The position numbers and the translations under genes were made by a program. A stretch of DNA of 64,000 nucleotides from Enterobacter chuandaensis. GTDB taxonomy: Bacteria > Pseudomonadota > Gammaproteobacteria > Enterobacterales > Enterobacteriaceae. The stretch lies in NCBI RefSeq assembly GCF_003594915.1, contig NZ_QZCS01000006.1, forward strand, positions 186,001-250,000, given 5' to 3'. Every line of letters begins with the position of its first letter. Within the stretch, counting starts at the first letter, position 1. The notes under the pieces are model-generated. The model did no database searches. It saw nothing but the letters and a program-made list of their open reading frames with translations, and was not told the origin of the DNA. Of this stretch, positions 1 through 12,997 are shown piece by piece.

Positions 1-81
1 CTGTAGCGCCGCCTGAATCAGCTGACGGCCCATACGTCCACCCGCGCCCGCAATAGCGACACGGATCTGTGCATCATGCAT
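1..81 (-). CDS. dapB: 4-hydroxy-tetrahydrodipicolinate reductase, N-terminal part
   Basis: Only the first 27 codons are inside the window; the gene runs off the left edge. The translation starts [18 protein letters not shown], which has the glycine-rich Rossmann nucleotide-binding loop (AGAGGRMG) of DapB and matches the E. coli start closely. DapB reduces 4-hydroxy-tetrahydrodipicolinate with NAD(P)H in the diaminopimelate/lysine pathway in the cytoplasm. The start ATG (79-81 on the minus strand) follows a GAGA-type ribosome binding site. In E. coli rihC separates ispH from dapB; here ispH is the next gene upstream. Confidence 0.93.
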
Positions 82-113
82 AGTTATTCTCTTACGTTAA
101 AATGATGTAAACC

Positions 114-157
114 GTTTTCAGATTAACCAGCCTTCGCGGAGGCTGCCAACTGAAAAC
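114..157 (-). promoter_or_regulatory. Nested inverted repeat upstream of dapB
   Basis: An outer perfect 8-bp repeat (GTTTTCAG at 114-121, CTGAAAAC at 150-157) encloses an inner perfect 6-bp repeat (CAGCCT at 128-133, AGGCTG at 140-145). It lies 33-76 nt before the dapB start. If transcribed it would fold into a two-tier stem-loop in the dapB leader. No U-tract follows, so it is not a simple terminator. Its function is unknown; the symmetry is seen directly, the regulatory role is inference. Confidence 0.5.
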
Positions 158-238
158 ACCAATAATTAGAATTTAACGTGAAACCGACTTAAATATCAGT
201 AAAAGACATGATTTTGTCGTCACGATAATGTACGGGGC

Positions 239-273
239 AAAAAAAAGGCCAGCACATGAGATGCTGGCCTTTC
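239..273 (-). terminator. Rho-independent terminator after ispH
   Basis: Read on the minus strand, the stem AAGGCCAGCA/TGCTGGCCTT is followed by a run of T. It sits just after the ispH stop codon and ends the ribF-ileS-lspA-fkpB-ispH transcription unit before dapB. Confidence 0.85.
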
Positions 274-286
274 AATAGATAAGGGG

Positions 287-1237
287 TTATTCCACTTCGC
301 GGGCGTCGATACGCAGCTCTTTCGGCACTTCGAAGACAATGTTCTCTTCCCGTCCTTCCAGCGGAACCGCTTCGCCACCGCCCAGCTCCTGCAGACGAGC
401 AATCACGTTCTGCACCAGGATATCCGGTGCGGAAGCCCCTGCGGTAACGCCAACGCAGGCCGCATTTTTCACCCACGCTTCCTGAATGTCCGTTGCATCG
501 TCAATCAGAAACGCCGCTTTCCCCATACGCTGCGCCAGTTCGGCCAGACGGTTGGAGTTAGAGGAGTTTTTGGAGCCGACCACCAGCACCACATCCGCCT
601 GTTCAGCCAGCGCGCGCACCGCTTCCTGACGGTTAGTGGTGGCGTAGCAGATGTCATCCTTACGCGGCCCGACGATTTTCGGGAAGCGCTGGCGCAGGGC
701 GTCAATCACGTCTGAGGTATCGTCAACGGAGAGCGTCGTCTGGGTCATAAATGACAGACGGGCTTCGTTTTTCACATTCAGCGTAAAGACATCTTCCGGC
801 GATTCGACAAGGTACATGCCCCCTTCCGGGTTGCTATACTGGCCCATGGTGCCTTCGACTTCCGGATGACCGGCGTGGCCAATAAGAATCGACTCTTCAC
901 CGCGACGGCTGGCGCGCGCCACTTCCATATGCACTTTTGTCACTAATGGACAGGTGGCATCGAATACGGTCAGATCGCGGCTTTTCGCCTCGTTGCGTAC
1001 CGCCTGTGAGACGCCGTGCGCGGAGAAGATCAGGATCGCACCGTCCGGCACTTCGCTTATCTGCTCAATAAAGATAGCCCCGCGCTCGCGCAGGCTGTCG
1101 ACCACGTAGCGGTTATGCACCACTTCGTGGCGCACGTAAATCGGCGCGCCGTAAATCTCCAGCGCGTTTTCAACAATGCTGATAGCGCGGTCTACACCGG
1201 CGCAGAAGCCGCGCGGGTTAGCCAACAGGATCTGCAT
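287..1237 (-). CDS. ispH: 4-hydroxy-3-methylbut-2-enyl diphosphate reductase
   Basis: IspH (LytB) carries out the last step of the MEP isoprenoid pathway, converting HMBPP to IPP and DMAPP with a [4Fe-4S] cluster. The 316-residue product has the three cluster cysteines in their usual settings: Cys12 (PRGFCAGV), Cys96 (DATCPLV) and Cys197 (DICYATTN). Length equals the E. coli enzyme. It is the last gene of a leftward operon: its ATG is 1 nt from the fkpB stop, so translation is probably coupled. A terminator follows. In E. coli rihC comes next; it is absent here. Confidence 0.97.
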   Translation of the reverse strand: MQILLANPRGFCAGVDRAISIVENALEIYGAPIYVRHEVVHNRYVVDSLRERGAIFIEQISEVPDGAILIFSAHGVSQAVRNEAKSRDLTVFDATCPLVTKVHMEVARASRRGEESILIGHAGHPEVEGTMGQYSNPEGGMYLVESPEDVFTLNVKNEARLSFMTQTTLSVDDTSDVIDALRQRFPKIVGPRKDDICYATTNRQEAVRALAEQADVVLVVGSKNSSNSNRLAELAQRMGKAAFLIDDATDIQEAWVKNAACVGVTAGASAPDILVQNVIARLQELGGGEAVPLEGREENIVFEVPKELRIDAREVE

Positions 1238-1238
1238 T

Positions 1239-1688
1239 TCAGGCCTCCAGTGCCGGATCGATCTCCAGCACTTCTACATCAAAATGAACGGTACGCCCGG
1301 CAAGCGGATGGTTGAAGTCAACGGTAATAGAGTCGCCGTTGATTTCGCGGATCACGCCAGGCATTTCGCTGCCGTCCATAGCGGTAAAGAGCATGATCGC
1401 CCCGATCTCCGGTTCACCCGCGTCCATGAACTCACGGCGCGAGAAATACTGGATCAGGTCCGGACTCGGCACGCCAAATGCCGCATCCGGCTCCAGCGAA
1501 AAGGCTTTTTTCTCACCCTCTTTCAGGCCCAGAAGCTGCTGCTCAAGACCCTCAGACAGCGACGTATCGCCAAGACGGAACAGGGCCGGTTTGCCATTGT
1601 TGCGGGTGGATTCGGCGGTGGAGCCGTCATCCAGCTTCAGCGTGAAGTGAACGAGAACCGCGCTGTTGCTCTGTACGGATTTAGACAT
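1239..1688 (-). CDS. fkpB: FKBP-type peptidyl-prolyl cis-trans isomerase (SlpA)
   Basis: A small SlyD-like FKBP isomerase/chaperone of 149 residues, the usual length, containing the FKBP core and an inserted flap around [15 protein letters not shown]. It catalyses prolyl isomerisation in the cytoplasm. The start is placed at MSKSVQSN (1686-1688) because the AAAGAG ribosome binding site lies 8 nt upstream; an in-frame ATG two codons earlier would leave only 2 nt of spacing. It sits between lspA and ispH in the conserved operon. Confidence 0.95.
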   Translation of the reverse strand: MSKSVQSNSAVLVHFTLKLDDGSTAESTRNNGKPALFRLGDTSLSEGLEQQLLGLKEGEKKAFSLEPDAAFGVPSPDLIQYFSRREFMDAGEPEIGAIMLFTAMDGSEMPGVIREINGDSITVDFNHPLAGRTVHFDVEVLEIDPALEA

Positions 1689-1709
1689 GCACATTGCTCT
1701 TTAATGTTG

Positions 1710-1739
1710 TGCCGGATGGCGCAGCGCGTCACCCGGCAT
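1710..1739. repeat. REP (repetitive extragenic palindromic) unit
   Basis: A single REP-type unit (GCCGGATGGCG ... CACCCGGC) sits in the 57-nt gap between lspA and fkpB, inside the operon. Such units in enterobacteria often stabilise upstream mRNA or bind gyrase/IHF; which applies here is unknown. Confidence 0.7.
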
Positions 1740-1745
1740 TGACAA

Positions 1746-2245
1746 TTACGCCTGCTCTTTCGCGGCTGGTTTCGGCAAAAAGCCTTCCAGCACGATTAAC
1801 GCCGCACCGATGCAAATTGCGCTGTCGGCGAGGTTAAAGGTCGCGAAGTGCCAGTCGCCGACATAGAAGTCGATCATATCGACCACAAAGCCGTGCCACA
1901 GGCGGTCAAACAGGTTGCCCAGCGCGCCGCCAATGATCAGCGCGTAGGCGATGTTATTCAGCTTTTGCGTCGCCTTCGAGCGGTACATCAGCACAGCCAA
2001 TACCACGCAGATACCGATGGCGATACCCGCAAAGAACCAGCGCTGCCAGCCACCGCTGTCGGCAAGGAAACTGAACGCCGCGCCGTAGTTACGGGCGTAG
2101 TGCAGGTTAAGCGACGGGAACAGCGAAACCGTCTCCCCCAGAGCGAAATTCTGGAGGATCAGGAACTTGCTGCCCAGATCGATAATCAGCACCACTACCA
2201 CCAGCCACAGCCAGCGCAGTCCTGTTGAACAGAGAGTTTTACTCA

Positions 2246-2246
<1 letters not shown>
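1746..2246 (-). CDS. lspA: Lipoprotein signal peptidase (signal peptidase II)
   Basis: LspA is an inner-membrane aspartyl protease that removes signal peptides from diacylglyceryl-modified prolipoproteins. The 166-residue product has four hydrophobic segments and the two catalytic-aspartate blocks ([10 protein letters not shown] and VVDMIDF). Its start codon overlaps the ileS stop by one base (TGATG), a classic coupled arrangement. The length is close to the E. coli protein (164). Confidence 0.97.
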
Positions 2247-5062
<2,816 letters not shown>

Positions 5063-5107
5063 CAGATTCTCGGTTCCGTATTTATCACGTAGGCAGTTAA
5101 GCCGGTT

Positions 5108-6034
5108 CTAAAGCCCAAAAAACTCGCGGGCCGTCAATTCATCTCGCGCGATTTGCGCTTTAAGTTCGTCCAGCGAGGCAAATCGCTGCTCGTTGCGTAT
5201 TTTTTTACGCAGTATCACATCTATATGGCGACCATAAAGGTCCATTACAACGTCCAGCAGGTGCACTTCTAACTGTTGACGCACACCGGCAACGGTAGGA
5301 CGTGTGCCAATATTGGCAACACCGTAAAACGGCTGTTCGCCCAGTCCTGCCACTTCCACCGCATAGACCCCTTTAACCGGGGAAACCTGACGACGCAGCG
5401 GTATATTCGCCGTCGGGAAACCTATCGTGCGGCCCAGCGCATCGCCATGGACCACGCGACCAGAGATAGTGAACGGGTGGCCCAGCAAGTTTTCTGCCGT
5501 CTCCAGTTCATCATTGGCCAGCGCCTGCCGTACTGCCGTGCTGCTGACGCGCACGCCGCCTTCACAGAAGGTCATCGCGCTGGTGACGTCAAAGCCATAC
5601 TCCAGACCAGCCTTCTGTAATAGCAAGAAATCGCCCTGACGACCAGCGCCAAAGCGGAAATCATCCCCCACGGCGAGAAATTGTACGCCAAGACGCTTAA
5701 CCAGCAGGTCGCTGACGAAATTTTGTGCTGTCAGTGCGGCAAAGCGGCGATCGAAACGCACGCACAACACGTAGTCCACGCCGGACTCAGCCAGGTAGCG
5801 CAACTTCTCGCGCAGGCGAGTGAGGCGAGCGGGAGACTTATCACCCGCGAACAGCTCCAGCGGCTGTGGCTCGAAAATCATCACCACAACGGGCAGGCCA
5901 CGGGCCTCCCCTTCTTTACGCAATCCCTGCAACAGCGCCTGATGACCACGATGCACGCCGTCGAAATTACCAATAGTCAGCACGCACCCATGTGGCGCTC
6001 TGCTGAGATTATGTATGCCGCGTATCAGCTTCAT
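5108..6034 (-). CDS. ribF: Bifunctional riboflavin kinase / FAD synthetase
   Basis: RibF phosphorylates riboflavin to FMN and adenylates FMN to FAD. The N-terminal nucleotidyltransferase domain carries TIGNFDGVHRGH (about residues 20-31); the C-terminal flavokinase domain carries GRTIGFPTANI and the conserved NIGTRPTV. The product is 308 residues, against 313 in E. coli. It is the first gene of the leftward operon leading to ileS, and its upstream region is shared with divergent rpsT. Confidence 0.96.
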   Translation of the reverse strand: MKLIRGIHNLSRAPHGCVLTIGNFDGVHRGHQALLQGLRKEGEARGLPVVVMIFEPQPLELFAGDKSPARLTRLREKLRYLAESGVDYVLCVRFDRRFAALTAQNFVSDLLVKRLGVQFLAVGDDFRFGAGRQGDFLLLQKAGLEYGFDVTSAMTFCEGGVRVSSTAVRQALANDELETAENLLGHPFTISGRVVHGDALGRTIGFPTANIPLRRQVSPVKGVYAVEVAGLGEQPFYGVANIGTRPTVAGVRQQLEVHLLDVVMDLYGRHIDVILRKKIRNEQRFASLDELKAQIARDELTAREFFGL

Positions 6035-6196
6035 GTCTGGCTCAAAACAGTGAAAATCGCCAAAGTATACCTTGTACAGCGGTTAAGGTTAACCGGCGAT
6101 TGTTCGCGCAAAACAGAAAGCCGTAATGATTTCATCAGGCTGACCTTTCACAGCGAAAAAATCTGCCCGTGAACTGCGATTTTTATGCCGAAAGGC

Positions 6197-6225
6197 TGTA
6201 TTCACGAAAGACAAGCTGGTAGAAT
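6197..6225 (+). promoter_or_regulatory. Candidate rpsT promoter P1
   Basis: A TAGAAT -10 hexamer (6220-6225) is preceded at 17 nt by a weak -35 (TGTATT) and followed by a GC-rich discriminator (CCTGCGCC), as at stringently controlled ribosomal promoters. E. coli rpsT is known to have two promoters in this gap. The assignment is by position and motif only. Confidence 0.5.
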
Positions 6226-6286
6226 CCTGCGCCATCACTACGTAACGTAGCGTCGCTAATTAACGGCGCTTATTTGCACAAATCCA

Positions 6287-6315
6287 TTGACAAAAGAAGG
6301 CAAAGAGGGCATATT
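6287..6315 (+). promoter_or_regulatory. Candidate rpsT promoter P2
   Basis: A perfect -35 (TTGACA, 6287-6292) is followed after 17 nt by CATATT as the -10. It matches the arrangement recalled for E. coli rpsT P2. Apart from the two promoters, the 327-nt ribF-rpsT gap shows no gene. Confidence 0.6.
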
Positions 6316-6328
6316 CCTCGGCCTTTGA

Positions 6329-6625
<297 letters not shown>

Positions 6626-6652
6626 TCGCTACTTGTTGTTGCTTGTTTAAAG

Positions 6653-6676
6653 AACCCGCTTAACGCGGGTTTTTTT
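6653..6676 (+). terminator. Terminator after rpsT
   Basis: The stem AACCCGC/GCGGGTT (6653-6659, 6665-6671) is followed by a T run. It separates rpsT from convergent nhaR. Confidence 0.85.
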
Positions 6677-6682
6677 ATGTCT

Positions 6683-7582
6683 TCAGAATGCCGGTGGCGT
6701 AAACAGCGCCGAGTAGTCACGGTTGCAGATTCGCTGCACAGCCGGGTGCTGAATCATCCTTTCTGCAAATATGGCGTGATACTCCTCCATCACGTTATCT
6801 ACCCTGCCAATCTCCGTAATCTTGTCGTCTGAATAGAGATCGTGCGCGTACAGCGTTGGCGCAACGAAGATTGCATTATGCGCTTCGCCAAAGGCCTTCA
6901 TCAGCGCCGCATCGTCGAACTCGCCAAGGATCTCGACGTTCAACCCCTGTGAGTTAAACCAGTTCAGCAGCTTGCGTCCGAGCATGGAACGCCTGCCCGG
7001 CACCAGCAGACGACGCTCTTCCAGGCAGGCCGGAAAAGGTTTCTCCGGCGGCGGATTGATGCACCAGAAGCTGACGCCGCATTCGCCAATCTTCACCGAG
7101 AACAGCCCCTCCTGCTGCGTGGAATCTATAGGGCAATCAGAGATAATCATGTCCAGCTTGTGCTGGCTCAGCTGCTCCAGCAGCATTTCGTGGGTGGATT
7201 CAAAGCAGCGCAGGTGGATTTGTTCGTCTTCCACCACCGCCGCATCCAGCACGCCGCTCACCAGCCGTTTGGACAGCGCATCCGCCACGCCCACGTCAAA
7301 AAGCAGGTTCGACTCTTTGCGGTAGTTGACGATGTCCAGCATCTCCTGGCTGAGGGTGAACATTTTGTCCGCATAGCGGAAAACCAGTTCCCCCAGCTCG
7401 CTCGGCTCAATTCCACGCCCTTTACGCTTGAACAGCTTGCCCTGCAGCCGTTCTTCCAGCGCCTTGATTTGCCCGGTGATGGTTTGCGGCGTCAGGTAAA
7501 GCGCCTCTGCCGCACCCACGACCGAGCCCTGCTTATAAACGTGCCAGAAGTAGTAAAGATGGTTGTAATTCAAATGAGACAT
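6683..7582 (-). CDS. nhaR: LysR-type transcriptional activator of nhaA
   Basis: A 299-residue LysR-family regulator with an N-terminal winged helix-turn-helix (about residues 5-65, including the recognition region [17 protein letters not shown]) and a C-terminal effector domain. In E. coli NhaR senses sodium and activates nhaA, and also pga and osmC. It lies 57 nt downstream of nhaA in the same direction, the normal nhaAR arrangement. Confidence 0.95.
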   Translation of the reverse strand: MSHLNYNHLYYFWHVYKQGSVVGAAEALYLTPQTITGQIKALEERLQGKLFKRKGRGIEPSELGELVFRYADKMFTLSQEMLDIVNYRKESNLLFDVGVADALSKRLVSGVLDAAVVEDEQIHLRCFESTHEMLLEQLSQHKLDMIISDCPIDSTQQEGLFSVKIGECGVSFWCINPPPEKPFPACLEERRLLVPGRRSMLGRKLLNWFNSQGLNVEILGEFDDAALMKAFGEAHNAIFVAPTLYAHDLYSDDKITEIGRVDNVMEEYHAIFAERMIQHPAVQRICNRDYSALFTPPAF

Positions 7583-7639
7583 CGCGTGTTCTCTCCCTGA
7601 GTGTGTATCGGGAGAAGGAGCCCCTCCTCCCGGTTTCCG

Positions 7640-8815
7640 TTATGCCTGGACAGCCTGTCCGGACAATTTCACCTTCAACAAGGTATAACCAATTACTGCG
7701 GCCAGTAATGACCCGATGAGAATGCCGAGCTTAGCCCAGACGATGAGCTCAGGCGCGTTTGCGCCAAACGCCAGGGTCGAGATAAAGATCGACATGGTAA
7801 ATCCAATACCGCACAACACGCCGACGGCCATAATCTGACCAAAGGTTGTGCCGTTCGGCAACGACGCCAGCTTAAGCTTCAGCGCCAGCCAGCAGAACAG
7901 GCTGATCCCCAGCGGCTTACCGATAAACAGCCCGGCAATAATGCCCAGCGGCAGCACAGAGGTCAGTCCGTCAAACGTCACGCCGCCCAGCGAAACGCCC
8001 GCGTTGGCAAAGGCAAACAGCGGCAGGATCATAAAAGCGACCCACGGGTGCAACACATGTTCCAGCTGTTTCGCAGGTGATTTACCCTCCTGCGGCTTAA
8101 GCGGCACGAAGAAGCCGACAATCACCCCGGCCAGCGTGGCGTGCACGCCGGATTTCAGTACCGCCGTCCACAGCACCATCCCCACCAGGATATAAATGCC
8201 GATGCGACGGACGTTGAAGATGTTCAGCAGCGCCAGCACCGCAATCGCCCCGGCGGCTACGCTCAGTGACAGGATCGACAGATCGCTGGTGTAGAACAGC
8301 GCAATAATCACGATCGCACCCAGGTCATCAATGATCGCCAGCGCCATCAGGAAGATTTTCAGCGCAACCGGCACGCGGCTGCCGAGCAAAGCTAAGACAC
8401 CAAGCGCAAACGCGATATCCGTCGCGGCCGGGATAGCCCACCCGCCACGCGCAACAGGATCCTGCCAGGTAAATGCGAGGAAGAGCAGCGCCGGAACGAC
8501 CATCCCTCCAATGGCGGCAATCACCGGGAACGCCGCGCGCTGACGGCTGGCAAGCGATCCGAGCACCAGCTCACGCTTAACCTCCAGCCCTACCAGCAGG
8601 AAGAACACCGCCATCAGCGCATCGTTGATCCACAGCAGCATGTTCTTGTTGATTTCCAGCGCCCCGACCTTGAGCTCAACGGGCGTTTCCAGAAATGCGT
8701 GATAGAGATCGCGCGTCATGCCCAGGTTAGCCAGCACCATTGCGGCCGCCGCGGCAATAATCAGGATCACGCCACCGGACGCCTCACTGCTAAAGAAACG
8801 GTGTAGTAATTTCAT
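7640..8815 (-). CDS. nhaA: Na+/H+ antiporter NhaA
   Basis: An inner-membrane antiporter that expels sodium in exchange for two protons and maintains pH and salt homeostasis. The 391-residue product has about 12 hydrophobic segments and the paired aspartates of the ion site ([12 protein letters not shown], Asp163/164 of E. coli). An AGAGAG ribosome binding site precedes the start. nhaR follows, and activation by NhaR is expected. In E. coli K-12 hokC/mokC and an IS186 lie between nhaA and dnaJ; only 172 nt are present here. Confidence 0.97.
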   Translation of the reverse strand: MKLLHRFFSSEASGGVILIIAAAAAMVLANLGMTRDLYHAFLETPVELKVGALEINKNMLLWINDALMAVFFLLVGLEVKRELVLGSLASRQRAAFPVIAAIGGMVVPALLFLAFTWQDPVARGGWAIPAATDIAFALGVLALLGSRVPVALKIFLMALAIIDDLGAIVIIALFYTSDLSILSLSVAAGAIAVLALLNIFNVRRIGIYILVGMVLWTAVLKSGVHATLAGVIVGFFVPLKPQEGKSPAKQLEHVLHPWVAFMILPLFAFANAGVSLGGVTFDGLTSVLPLGIIAGLFIGKPLGISLFCWLALKLKLASLPNGTTFGQIMAVGVLCGIGFTMSIFISTLAFGANAPELIVWAKLGILIGSLLAAVIGYTLLKVKLSGQAVQA

Positions 8816-8934
8816 TTAAGTTCTCTCTTTTACAACAATACCTCGATAAAACCATAATACCAAGCCAAATAACTCGGCAAAAACAGATTAATATTGAGTA
8901 TAGACTCAGTTTAACCGAGCTATATGCGCAAATA

Positions 8935-8966
8935 AAAAAGCCCGGAATCGCTTCCGGGCTTTTTGA
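8935..8966 (-). terminator. Terminator after dnaJ
   Basis: The minus-strand stem AAAAGCCCGGAAG/CTTCCGGGCTTTTT closes with a T run just beyond the dnaJ stop codon. Confidence 0.88.
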
Positions 8967-8987
8967 AGATAGATATCAGCTAACGAA

Positions 8988-10133
8988 TTAGCGGGTCAAA
9001 TCATCGAAGAATTTTTTGACGCCATCGAAGAAGCTTTTGGAACGCGGGCTGTTTTTCTCACCCGTTGGGCCACCAAAGCTTTCCTGCAGCTCTTTCAGCA
9101 GCTGTTTTTGCTTGTCGTTCAGGCCAACCGGCGTTTCCACGACGACGCGGCACAGCAGGTCGCCCTGCGCGCCACCACGAACGGATTTCACGCCTTTGCC
9201 ACGCATGCGGAACAGCTTGCCGGTCTGGGTTTCACCAGGGATTTTCAGATTGACGCGACCGTCCAGCGTCGGTACTTCGATTTCACCGCCGAGTGCCGCC
9301 ATCGCGAAGTTGATTGGCACTTCGCAGTACAGGTTATTACCTTCACGCTCGAAAATAGCGTGCTGTTTCACCTGAACCTGAACGTACAGATCGCCTGCCG
9401 GTGCGCCGTGCTCGCCGGCTTCGCCCTCACCTGCCAGACGGATGCGGTCGCCCGTATCAACGCCAGCCGGGATTTTAACGGACAGGGTCTTGGTTTTCTC
9501 AACGCGACCATGACCGTGGCATTTGGTGCACGGATCTTTAATCAGCGTACCGCGACCGTGACAGTGCGGACAGGCCTGCTGTACCGCGAAGAAGCCCTGA
9601 CGCATCTGCACCTGGCCGGAGCCGTGACAGGTTGGACAGGTCTGTGGCTGAGTACCCGCTTTCGCGCCGCTGCCGTGGCAAACGTCACACTCTTCCAGCG
9701 TTGGAATGCGGATCTCTTTGGTAACGCCGCGAACGGCCTCTTCCAGGGTCAGTTCCATGTTGTAGCGCAGGTCTGCGCCGCGCGCCGCGCGCTGACGACC
9801 ACGGCCACCGCCAAAGATATCGCCGAACACATCGCCAAAGATGTCGCTGAAATCAGCGCCGCCGCCAAAGCCGCCGCCACCGAATCCACCGCCGCCCATG
9901 CCGCCCTGTTCAAAGGCTGCGTGACCGTACTGGTCATAGGCCGCACGTTTTTGTGCATCGGTCAGGACTTCGTAGGCTTCTTTGATCTCTTTAAATTTGG
10001 CTTCAGCCTCTTTGTCACCCTGATTACGGTCCGGGTGGAATTTCATGGCCAGGCGCTTATACGCCTTTTTGATTTCACGCTCTTCCGCAGTTTTCGGAAC
10101 GCCTAAAATCTCGTAATAGTCTTGCTTTGCCAT
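8988..10133 (-). CDS. dnaJ: Hsp40 co-chaperone DnaJ
   Basis: DnaJ delivers unfolded clients to DnaK and stimulates its ATPase. The 381-residue product has the J domain (HPD at about residues 33-35), a Gly/Phe-rich linker, four CxxCxGxG zinc repeats ([32 protein letters not shown]) and the C-terminal client-binding domain. The start [12 protein letters not shown] was chosen by match to the family; an upstream in-frame ATG would add eight residues. The Gly/Phe linker has one more GGGGFGG unit than I recall for E. coli (376 residues). Same operon as dnaK. Confidence 0.97.
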   Translation of the reverse strand: MAKQDYYEILGVPKTAEEREIKKAYKRLAMKFHPDRNQGDKEAEAKFKEIKEAYEVLTDAQKRAAYDQYGHAAFEQGGMGGGGFGGGGFGGGADFSDIFGDVFGDIFGGGRGRQRAARGADLRYNMELTLEEAVRGVTKEIRIPTLEECDVCHGSGAKAGTQPQTCPTCHGSGQVQMRQGFFAVQQACPHCHGRGTLIKDPCTKCHGHGRVEKTKTLSVKIPAGVDTGDRIRLAGEGEAGEHGAPAGDLYVQVQVKQHAIFEREGNNLYCEVPINFAMAALGGEIEVPTLDGRVNLKIPGETQTGKLFRMRGKGVKSVRGGAQGDLLCRVVVETPVGLNDKQKQLLKELQESFGGPTGEKNSPRSKSFFDGVKKFFDDLTR

Positions 10134-10158
10134 TGTTTTTTTTAAGCCCCTTAACATG

Positions 10159-10196
10159 CGAGCACGGGCGTGGAGAGTTCTCCTACGCCCGTGCTG
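10159..10196 (-). other. dnaK-dnaJ intergenic hairpin
   Basis: A strong inverted repeat (AGCACGGGCGT ... ACGCCCGTGCT) fills most of the 87-nt gap between dnaK and dnaJ. There is no long T run on the minus strand, so it may act as an mRNA-stabilising or attenuating hairpin that lowers DnaJ relative to DnaK. Confidence 0.6.
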
Positions 10197-10220
10197 ATTA
10201 ATTACCCTGCATCAGGGCGA

Positions 10221-12134
10221 TTATTTTTTGTCTTTAACTTCTTCGAACTCTGCGTCGACAACGTCGTCGTCTTTCGCGTTGTTCGCAGAAGCGTCAGCGC
10301 CCGCCTGCTGCTGTGCGTGCTGCTGCTGAGCGATTTCCATCAGCTTCTGGGAAGCCTGTGCCAGCTCCTGCATCTTCGCTTCGATGTCCGCTTTGTCTTC
10401 ACCTTTCAGTGAGGATTCCAGCGCGCTCAGTGCAGCTTCGATAGCAGTCTTGTCTTCTGCTGGCAGTTTATCGCCTGCTTCTTCAACCTGCTTACGGGTG
10501 CTGTGCAGCAGATGGTCACCCTGGTTACGGGTCTGAACCAGCTCTTCGAACTTACGGTCGGATTCCGCGTTAGCTTCGGCATCGCGAACCATTTTTTCGA
10601 TTTCCGCTTCGTTCAGGCCAGAAGATGCCTTGATGGTGATCTTCTGCTCTTTACCGCTGTTTTTGTCTTTCGCAGACACGTGCAGGATACCGTCAGCATC
10701 GATGTCGAAGGTGACTTCGATCTGCGGCATGCCGCGCGGTGCCGGGTTGATACCGTCCAGGTTGAACTGACCCAGAGATTTGTTATCCGCCGCACGCTTA
10801 CGCTCACCCTGAATCACATGGATGGTTACCGCAGACTGGTTGTCTTCAGCGGTAGAGAACACCTGGCTGTGTTTCGTTGGGATGGTGGTGTTTTTGTTGA
10901 TGAGCGCAGTCATCACACCGCCCATGGTTTCGATACCCAGAGACAGCGGGGTAACGTCCAGCAGCAGTACGTCTTTAACTTCACCGGTCAGTACGCCACC
11001 CTGAACCGCAGCACCGATTGCGACCGCTTCGTCCGGGTTAACGTCTTTACGTGGTTCTTTACCAAAGAATTCAGCCACTTTCTTCTGAACCATTGGCATA
11101 CGGGTCTGACCACCCACCAGGATAACGTCCTGGATGTCAGATACGGACAGGCCAGCATCCTGCAGAGCAACTTTCAGCGGCTCGATGGAACGGTTCACCA
11201 GGTCTTCTACCAGGCTTTCCAGTTTCGCACGGGTCACTTTGATGTTCATGTGTTTAGGACCGGTCGCGTCTGCGGTGATGTACGGCAGGTTCACGTCGGT
11301 CTGCTGAGCGGAAGACAGTTCGATCTTCGCTTTCTCAGCGGCTTCTTTCAGGCGCTGCATCGCCAGCGGGTCGTTACGCAGGTCAATGCCCTGATCTTTC
11401 TTGAACTCGTCAACGAGGTAGTTGATCAGACGGGTATCGAAGTCTTCACCACCCAGGTGGGTATCACCGTTGGTTGCCAGAACTTCGAAGGTTTTTTCGC
11501 CGTCAACTTCGTCGATTTCGATAATAGAGATATCGAAGGTACCACCACCCAGGTCGTAAACCGCGATAGTACGGTTGCCGACTTCTTTATCCAGACCGTA
11601 AGCCAGCGCCGCTGCGGTTGGTTCGTTGATGATACGTTTGACTTCCAGACCTGCGATACGGCCAGCATCTTTAGTCGCCTGACGCTGAGCATCGTTGAAG
11701 TAGGCAGGTACGGTAATAACAGCTTCAGTTACCGGCTCACCCAGGTAATCTTCAGCCGTTTTCTTCATTTTCTTCAGCACTTCAGCAGAGATCTGCGGTG
11801 GTGCAGTTTTGGTGCCTTTCACATCAAGCCACGCATCGCCGTTATCTGCCGCGATGATTTTGTAAGGCATGATAGAAACGTCACGCTGAACTTCTTCGTC
11901 CTGGAAGCGGCGACCAATCAGGCGTTTAATCGCAAACAGGGTGTTTTGCGGGTTTGTCACTGCCTGACGTTTAGCCGGCTGACCAACCAGAGTTTCACCA
12001 TCCTGGGTATAAGCAATGATAGAAGGCGTGGTGCGATCGCCCTCGGCGTTCTCCAGCACACGAGCAGTCGTGCCATCCATAATCGCTACACAAGAGTTGG
12101 TAGTACCCAGGTCGATACCAATAATTTTACCCAT
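10221..12134 (-). CDS. dnaK: Hsp70 chaperone DnaK
   Basis: An ATP-driven chaperone of 637 residues. The actin-like ATPase domain begins [12 protein letters not shown]; the adenosine and phosphate loops ([21 protein letters not shown]) follow, then the linker [11 protein letters not shown], the substrate-binding domain, and a C-terminal tail ending EEVKDKK. It works with DnaJ and GrpE and feeds back on sigma-32. A heat-shock promoter is readable upstream. Length is one residue shorter than the E. coli protein. Confidence 0.98.
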   Translation of the reverse strand: MGKIIGIDLGTTNSCVAIMDGTTARVLENAEGDRTTPSIIAYTQDGETLVGQPAKRQAVTNPQNTLFAIKRLIGRRFQDEEVQRDVSIMPYKIIAADNGDAWLDVKGTKTAPPQISAEVLKKMKKTAEDYLGEPVTEAVITVPAYFNDAQRQATKDAGRIAGLEVKRIINEPTAAALAYGLDKEVGNRTIAVYDLGGGTFDISIIEIDEVDGEKTFEVLATNGDTHLGGEDFDTRLINYLVDEFKKDQGIDLRNDPLAMQRLKEAAEKAKIELSSAQQTDVNLPYITADATGPKHMNIKVTRAKLESLVEDLVNRSIEPLKVALQDAGLSVSDIQDVILVGGQTRMPMVQKKVAEFFGKEPRKDVNPDEAVAIGAAVQGGVLTGEVKDVLLLDVTPLSLGIETMGGVMTALINKNTTIPTKHSQVFSTAEDNQSAVTIHVIQGERKRAADNKSLGQFNLDGINPAPRGMPQIEVTFDIDADGILHVSAKDKNSGKEQKITIKASSGLNEAEIEKMVRDAEANAESDRKFEELVQTRNQGDHLLHSTRKQVEEAGDKLPAEDKTAIEAALSALESSLKGEDKADIEAKMQELAQASQKLMEIAQQQHAQQQAGADASANNAKDDDVVDAEFEEVKDKK

Positions 12135-12256
12135 CTAAACGTCTCCACTAAAAATTCAGTCAACATGTGGTTGTGTACCTGTAATAAGGGCAGAACGTGC
12201 TTTTTCAACTGCCCAGATTTGATTTTTTTCAGGTCCACACACTGCGGTTGACTACA

Positions 12257-12286
12257 AGATGGGGTCGCGACGGCATCCATCAAGGG
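12257..12286 (-). promoter_or_regulatory. Sigma-32 heat-shock promoter of dnaKJ
   Basis: On the minus strand CCCTTGAT (12279-12286) and CCCCATCT (12257-12264) are separated by 14 nt. These match the sigma-32 -35 (CTTGAA-like) and -10 (CCCCATnT) elements and the known dnaK P1 of E. coli. The start of transcription would be about 110 nt upstream of the dnaK ATG. The remaining 12135-12430 interval holds no gene. Confidence 0.85.
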
Positions 12287-12377
12287 GGAGCGATAAAAAA
12301 AATTTTAATTTCACCCTGATGAGATCATAGACGGCATCGATTGCGCCCATTATGATGCCGCGCCCCGTCAGGGAGTA

Positions 12378-12407
12378 TTGACGCGGGTTTAACCATTTCA
12401 CCATATT
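12378..12407 (+). promoter_or_regulatory. Candidate satP promoter
   Basis: TTGACG (12378-12383) is followed 18 nt later by CATATT (12402-12407), close to the sigma-70 consensus, about 24 nt before the satP start. Only motif evidence is available. Confidence 0.45.
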
Positions 12408-12430
12408 AATGATGATTTTTTTGAGGACTT

Positions 12431-12997
12431 ATGGGCAACACTAAGTTGGCTAATCCGGCTCCGCTGGGCCTGATGGGTTTTGGCATGACCACCATCCTGC
12501 TGAACCTGCACAACATCGGGATGTTCCCGATGGATGGCATTATCCTGGCGATGGGCATTTTTTACGGCGGTATCGCGCAAATCTTCGCGGGCCTGCTGGA
12601 ATATAAGAAAGGCAACACCTTCGGCTTAACCGCCTTCACCTCTTACGGCTCGTTCTGGCTGACCCTGGTCGCCATTCTGGTGATGCCTAAAATGGGTCTG
12701 GCAGACGCGGCAAACGCCCATTTCCTGGGCGTGTACCTGGGTCTGTGGGGCGTGTTCACCCTGTTCATGTTCTTCGGTACCCTGAAAGGTAACCGCGCGC
12801 TGCAGTTCGTCTTCCTGAGCCTGACCGTGCTGTTCGCCCTGCTGGCGATTGGCCACCTGGCGGATAACGAAGGCATCGTTCACGTAGCAGGCTGGATTGG
12901 CCTGGTGTGCGGCGCAAGCGCTATCTACCTGGCAATGGGCGAAGTGCTGAACGAGCAGTTTGACCGCACCATTTTACCTATTGGTGAAAAACACTGA
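12431..12997 (+). CDS. satP: Succinate-acetate/proton symporter SatP
   Basis: A 188-residue inner-membrane protein of the GPR1/FUN34/YaaH family, with six hydrophobic segments and the family signature NPAPLGLMGFG near the N-terminus. In E. coli it takes up acetate and succinate with protons. A GAGGA ribosome binding site precedes the ATG. Its 3' end overlaps the 3' end of the convergent MFS gene by 24 nt. Older name yaaH. Confidence 0.95.
   Translation: MGNTKLANPAPLGLMGFGMTTILLNLHNIGMFPMDGIILAMGIFYGGIAQIFAGLLEYKKGNTFGLTAFTSYGSFWLTLVAILVMPKMGLADAANAHFLGVYLGLWGVFTLFMFFGTLKGNRALQFVFLSLTVLFALLAIGHLADNEGIVHVAGWIGLVCGASAIYLAMGEVLNEQFDRTILPIGEKH

Noticed and set aside
10503-12251. 582-codon open frame opposite dnaK
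   Set aside because: An antisense frame caused by dnaK codon bias; no family features and no start signals.
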